NCBI GenBank assembly: GCA_004015825.1
Contig: SAYS01000029.1
Span: 1-36,638 of the forward strand
DNA length: 36,638 nucleotides
Direction of reading: 5' to 3'
From: Halovenus amylolytica
GTDB taxonomy: Archaea > Halobacteriota > Halobacteria > Halobacteriales > Haloarculaceae
This document shows positions 34,246 to 36,638 of this stretch, in pieces. Each line of letters opens with the position of its first letter. Within the stretch, counting starts at the first letter, position 1. The notes beneath the pieces were generated by a model. It was not told the DNA's origin, did no database searches, and was given only the letters and a program-made list of their open reading frames with translations. Made by a program: the position numbers and the translations under genes.

Positions 34246-34953
34246 ATGGGGATTCAACCACCACGAGTCGGTTCCTCGGCCGTAGAACTCACCTTCGAAC
34301 TACGTGACACGGACTGTTTCTTCGTGGAGCTGTCCTCGGTTTTCGATACGAAGGTCAGCCTCGAACGGTTTGTCCGTCGGTCGGACGACCGATTACTCGA
34401 ATATTTCACGGTGAATGGCGTCGCGAGTGAGGATGTCCTCTCGATGGTCGACCAGTCGGAGGGAGTCGATACTGCCAGAGTCGTCGGTCGGGGGGTCGGG
34501 AAGCGACTGTTCGAGTTCGTGGTCACGGGATCGTGTGTGACGACGACACTGGCAGACGCAGGGGCAATCGCACAACGAATCTCCGCAGAGGAAGGGATTG
34601 GAACTGTTACCGCCATCGTTCCCGAACACAAGGAGGTGAGAGCTGTCGCCGAAACGTTCCAGGAGCACCACTCTCCCACAGAACTCGTCGCACGACACGA
34701 AACCGATCGTGTGGCACCGGTCGAGACGGAAGGGGGTGCACAGATCACACTGACACATCACCTTACTGACCGTCAGCGTGAAGTTCTCCGCACGGCCTTC
34801 AGGAGTGGATACTTCGAGTGGCCACGGACAGGCTCCGCAGAAGACTGTGCGAGACAGCTAGAAATATCCCAGCCCACGTTCAGCCAACATCTCAGAGTCG
34901 CACAGGAGAAGATATTCGATGTGATGTTCGAAAAAAGAAATCCGAGATTCTGA
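34246..34953 (+). CDS. HTH-10 (bacterio-opsin activator-type) transcriptional regulator
   Basis: 235 residues from ATG 34246. The N-terminal sensor-like domain (about 10-170) begins with the familiar DTDCFFVELSSVFDTKVSLE. The C-terminal HTH-10 domain (about 175-230) reads LTDRQREVLRTAFRSGYFEW followed by LEISQPTFSQHLRVAQEK. This archaeal family regulates adjacent operons in response to metabolites or redox state. It is divergent from the Tat-protein/hydrolase operon, which is a plausible target. The frame is open to 34117, but the promoter and family length favour 34246. Confidence 0.87.
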   Translation: MGIQPPRVGSSAVELTFELRDTDCFFVELSSVFDTKVSLERFVRRSDDRLLEYFTVNGVASEDVLSMVDQSEGVDTARVVGRGVGKRLFEFVVTGSCVTTTLADAGAIAQRISAEEGIGTVTAIVPEHKEVRAVAETFQEHHSPTELVARHETDRVAPVETEGGAQITLTHHLTDRQREVLRTAFRSGYFEWPRTGSAEDCARQLEISQPTFSQHLRVAQEKIFDVMFEKRNPRF

Positions 34954-35064
34954 CAGGATCGGGACAAAGCTACGACTCATTGTGACGACGTTTGTGTCAG
35001 AGACGATATTTCAGACACTCCACGAGTCGTCAGACACTTTGGTGGAGACTGATTCGGTATCAGT

Positions 35065-35196
35065 ATGAGAAAACGTATGAATAGTCTGTTCTGTTCTCAC
35101 GAGTTCGAAGAGCTCTCTGCCAATCTTACAGACGAGATACTGCGGGAGAAATGTGTGGATTGTGGAAAAACCCGGGAGCGGAGACTGCGAGACTGA
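35065..35196 (+). CDS. Small zinc-finger-like protein (43 residues)
   Basis: The frame from ATG 35065 reads MRKRMNSLFCSHEFEELSAN, continues TDEILREKCVDCGKTRERRL, and stops at 35194-35196. A C-x-H pair and a C-x-x-C-G pair separated by about 20 residues fit a treble-clef-like or CPxCG-type micro-protein common in haloarchaea. A second ATG (35077) could be the start. Function is unknown. Confidence 0.6.
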   Translation: MRKRMNSLFCSHEFEELSANLTDEILREKCVDCGKTRERRLRD

Positions 35197-35322
35197 AGCC
35201 CATTATTTGAATGGAGGAACAGTCCCTCGCCGAGGGATCGTCAAGGCTTTCGACTGTGGTAGATTGATTCGGTTCCTGTAATTCTGGATTGACGTAGCCA
35301 TCTCACACAGACGCCATACTGC

Positions 35323-35328
35323 TTTACG
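35323..35328 (+). promoter_or_regulatory. TATA-like box of the leader ORF-patatin unit
   Basis: TTTACG centred about 29 bases before ATG 35355. The predicted transcript begins just ahead of the leader ORF, not at the patatin start. Confidence 0.35.
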
Positions 35329-35354
35329 CGCTGTCTGCCTTAGCTATCATACAA

Positions 35355-35453
35355 ATGACTACTGGAGTGTTCGATTCGACGAAGCGGGAACAGATTTCTG
35401 TGGGCGTGGTGTTCGGACACAGCCGGGCCAAGGGGCTGCGACAGAATGACTGA
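35355..35453 (+). CDS. Short leader ORF overlapping the patatin start
   Basis: A 32-codon frame (MTTGVFDSTKREQISVGVVF onward) begins near the predicted transcript start and ends at TGA 35451-35453, eight bases inside the patatin gene in another frame. It may be a translated leader whose termination feeds reinitiation at ATG 35446. It could also be fortuitous. Confidence 0.4.
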   Translation: MTTGVFDSTKREQISVGVVFGHSRAKGLRQND

Positions 35454-36417
35454 CGACGGTCCTACGAGGGTCGCGATCGCGTGCCAGGGCGGTGGAAGTC
35501 ACACAGCCTTTACAGCTGGCGTCTTGAAAGGGCTCCTTCGCGAATGGGACGACAGCTACGAACTGGTCGGCATCAGCGGGACCTCCGGCGGTGCGTTCAA
35601 CGCGTTGGCGGCGTGGTACGGGCTGGTGACTGCCGACGAAGAGACGGCGATCGAACTCCTCGACGCGGTCTGGGAGGATCTGTCGGCCTCCGGCTTCTCT
35701 AACCAGATGATGAACAAGTTCGTAGTGCAACTGTCACAGCTCCAGAGCACCGGAATTCCGATGCTCCAGGTCAGCCCGTACGACATTCCCGGGCCGGAGG
35801 CTGGGAAAGACGAGATCCGGGAGACACTCGAACGTCACATCGATTTTGAGACGGTTCCTGATCTCTGTGACCGGGAGGCACCAGAGCTCGTCGTCGGAAC
35901 GGTCAACATCAACGCCGGGGTCTTCGAGACGTTCACCAACGAAGACGTGACACCTGAAGCGGTCCTCGCCTCCGCGGCTGTCCCGGCCATGTTCGAGGCT
36001 GTCGAAATAGACGGGCATTACCACTGGGACGGGCTGTTCAGTCAGAATCCGCCGATCGACGATCTGATGACCGTCGGCGCAGACCGCAAACCCGACGAGC
36101 TGTGGATCATCCAGATCAATCCACAGGAGACCGAGGGCGAACCGACCTCGCTGGCCGAGATTGCGAACCGTCGGAACGAACTGTCGGGCAACATCTCGTT
36201 GAACCAGGAGCTGCGTGTCATCGAACGCGTCAACGACTGGATCGACGAGGGACATCTCCCCGAGAGCGGCTTCTCGAAAACCGAAATCCGCCGCATTCCG
36301 ATGGGAAAGCACTACGACAGTTCGACAAAAGTCGACCGAGATCCTTCCTTTCTCACCGAGTTGATGGAGCTGGGCGAGCAACGAGCCGGCGAGTTTCAGG
36401 CGTCGCTGGAAGCCTGA
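35446..36417 (+). CDS. Patatin-like phospholipase/acyl hydrolase
   Basis: 323 residues of the patatin fold. The oxyanion loop is CQGGGSHTAFTAG, the nucleophile S47 is in GISGTSGGAFNA (GxSxG), and the dyad aspartate D195 is in HWDGLF. This Ser-Asp dyad hydrolyses ester bonds of glycerolipids or other acyl esters. Archaeal membrane lipids are ethers, so physiological substrates may be polyhydroxyalkanoate, exogenous lipids or acyl-proteins. No signal peptide is present. Translation may be coupled to the short leader ORF that overlaps its start. Confidence 0.92.
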   Translation: MTDDGPTRVAIACQGGGSHTAFTAGVLKGLLREWDDSYELVGISGTSGGAFNALAAWYGLVTADEETAIELLDAVWEDLSASGFSNQMMNKFVVQLSQLQSTGIPMLQVSPYDIPGPEAGKDEIRETLERHIDFETVPDLCDREAPELVVGTVNINAGVFETFTNEDVTPEAVLASAAVPAMFEAVEIDGHYHWDGLFSQNPPIDDLMTVGADRKPDELWIIQINPQETEGEPTSLAEIANRRNELSGNISLNQELRVIERVNDWIDEGHLPESGFSKTEIRRIPMGKHYDSSTKVDRDPSFLTELMELGEQRAGEFQASLEA

Positions 36418-36530
36418 TCGATGGAATAGTCGGGTGATCGGACCGACAGTTCGACGTTTGCACTGTTCGTGATGAAACGAACCGTCGTCCATCGTGGCGT
36501 TTTGTACTGGGGAGCGTGTCATAGAATTAA

Positions 36531-36638
36531 TCACAGGGTCTTGAGTTTCGTCCGTCCAGGATTGTCTCCCCGTTCGTAATTCGTGATGGCGACGACCACA
36601 CGGAGACAAAGCGCCACGAAGACTTGTGTTCGTGCGTG
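36531..36638 (-). CDS. 3' fragment of a gene cut by the window edge, possibly a transposase
   Basis: A minus-strand frame enters at the right edge and stops at TGA 36533-36531. It encodes 35 residues ending VVVAITNYERGDNPGRTKLK followed by TL. Codon choice is typically haloarchaeal. The wording suggests a transposase C-terminus, but no family is named with confidence. The gap 36418-36530 shows no other gene. Confidence 0.4.
   Translation of the reverse strand, partial: HARTQVFVALCLRVVVAITNYERGDNPGRTKLKTL

Noticed and set aside
163..36417. Phage, plasmid or defence island
   Set aside because: No integrase, capsid, replication initiator, restriction, CRISPR or Cas gene was seen; the genes are metabolic, transport and stress functions.
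35734..36609. 291-codon minus-strand frame antisense to the patatin gene
   Set aside because: The patatin catalytic motifs are intact on the plus strand and this frame shows no recognisable domain.

Overview
The window is chromosomal DNA of a halophilic archaeon (class Halobacteria). The evidence is moderately high GC, strongly acidic proteins, TATA-like boxes about 27 bases upstream of many start codons (leaderless transcripts), and haloarchaeal families such as an HTH-10 (bacterio-opsin-activator-like) regulator, DUF7557-type small proteins and TrkA-C/SLC13 permeases. Genus cannot be read from the sequence. No rRNA, tRNA, CRISPR array or replication origin was seen.

Layout. Both edges hold fragments of minus-strand reading frames that look transposase-like (1-70 and 36531-36638). 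Positions 163-18560 form a stress-type block: P2-type cation ATPase, tandem UspA, DUF483-like protein, methyltransferase, dienelactone-hydrolase-like protein, small DUF7557-like protein, SLC13/TrkA-C permease, DUF2267 protein, Hsp20, a winged-helix regulator with an MgtC/DUF4010 membrane protein, PPOX-family flavoprotein, two membrane proteins, a second tandem UspA, a CBS protein fused to an HPF/RaiA-like domain, and a PncB2-like nicotinate phosphoribosyltransferase. Positions 18799-29681 are more mixed: two tandem VanZ-like proteins, an acyl-CoA synthetase, a Na+/Ca2+ exchanger-like protein, a rhodanese-MBL fusion, an amidohydrolase, a GT87-like membrane glycosyltransferase and a malic enzyme-phosphotransacetylase fusion. 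Positions 29734-36417 hold a DUF456 protein, an unrecognised possibly lipocalin-like protein, a dehalogenase/epoxide-hydrolase-like enzyme in an operon with a Tat-exported protein of unknown function, a divergent HTH-10 regulator, a small zinc-binding protein, and a patatin-like lipase preceded by a short overlapping leader ORF.

Two observations stand out. First, the gene content of the left half (CtpF-like ATPase, tandem Usps, Hsp20, CBS protein, HPF-like domain, PncB2-like enzyme, methyltransferase, DLH-fold hydrolase) parallels bacterial hypoxia/dormancy regulons such as mycobacterial DosR. It may be an archaeal dormancy island centred on ribosome hibernation, NAD salvage and ion homeostasis; this is inference. 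Second, the intergenic spaces are seeded with short palindromic non-coding elements of at least three sequence families (78-168 bp). All complete copies are bounded by 3-bp direct repeats of the form TNA (TCA or TGA), which indicates MITE-like transposition. Two of them are interlocked between 14392 and 14617, and one ends on a stop codon.
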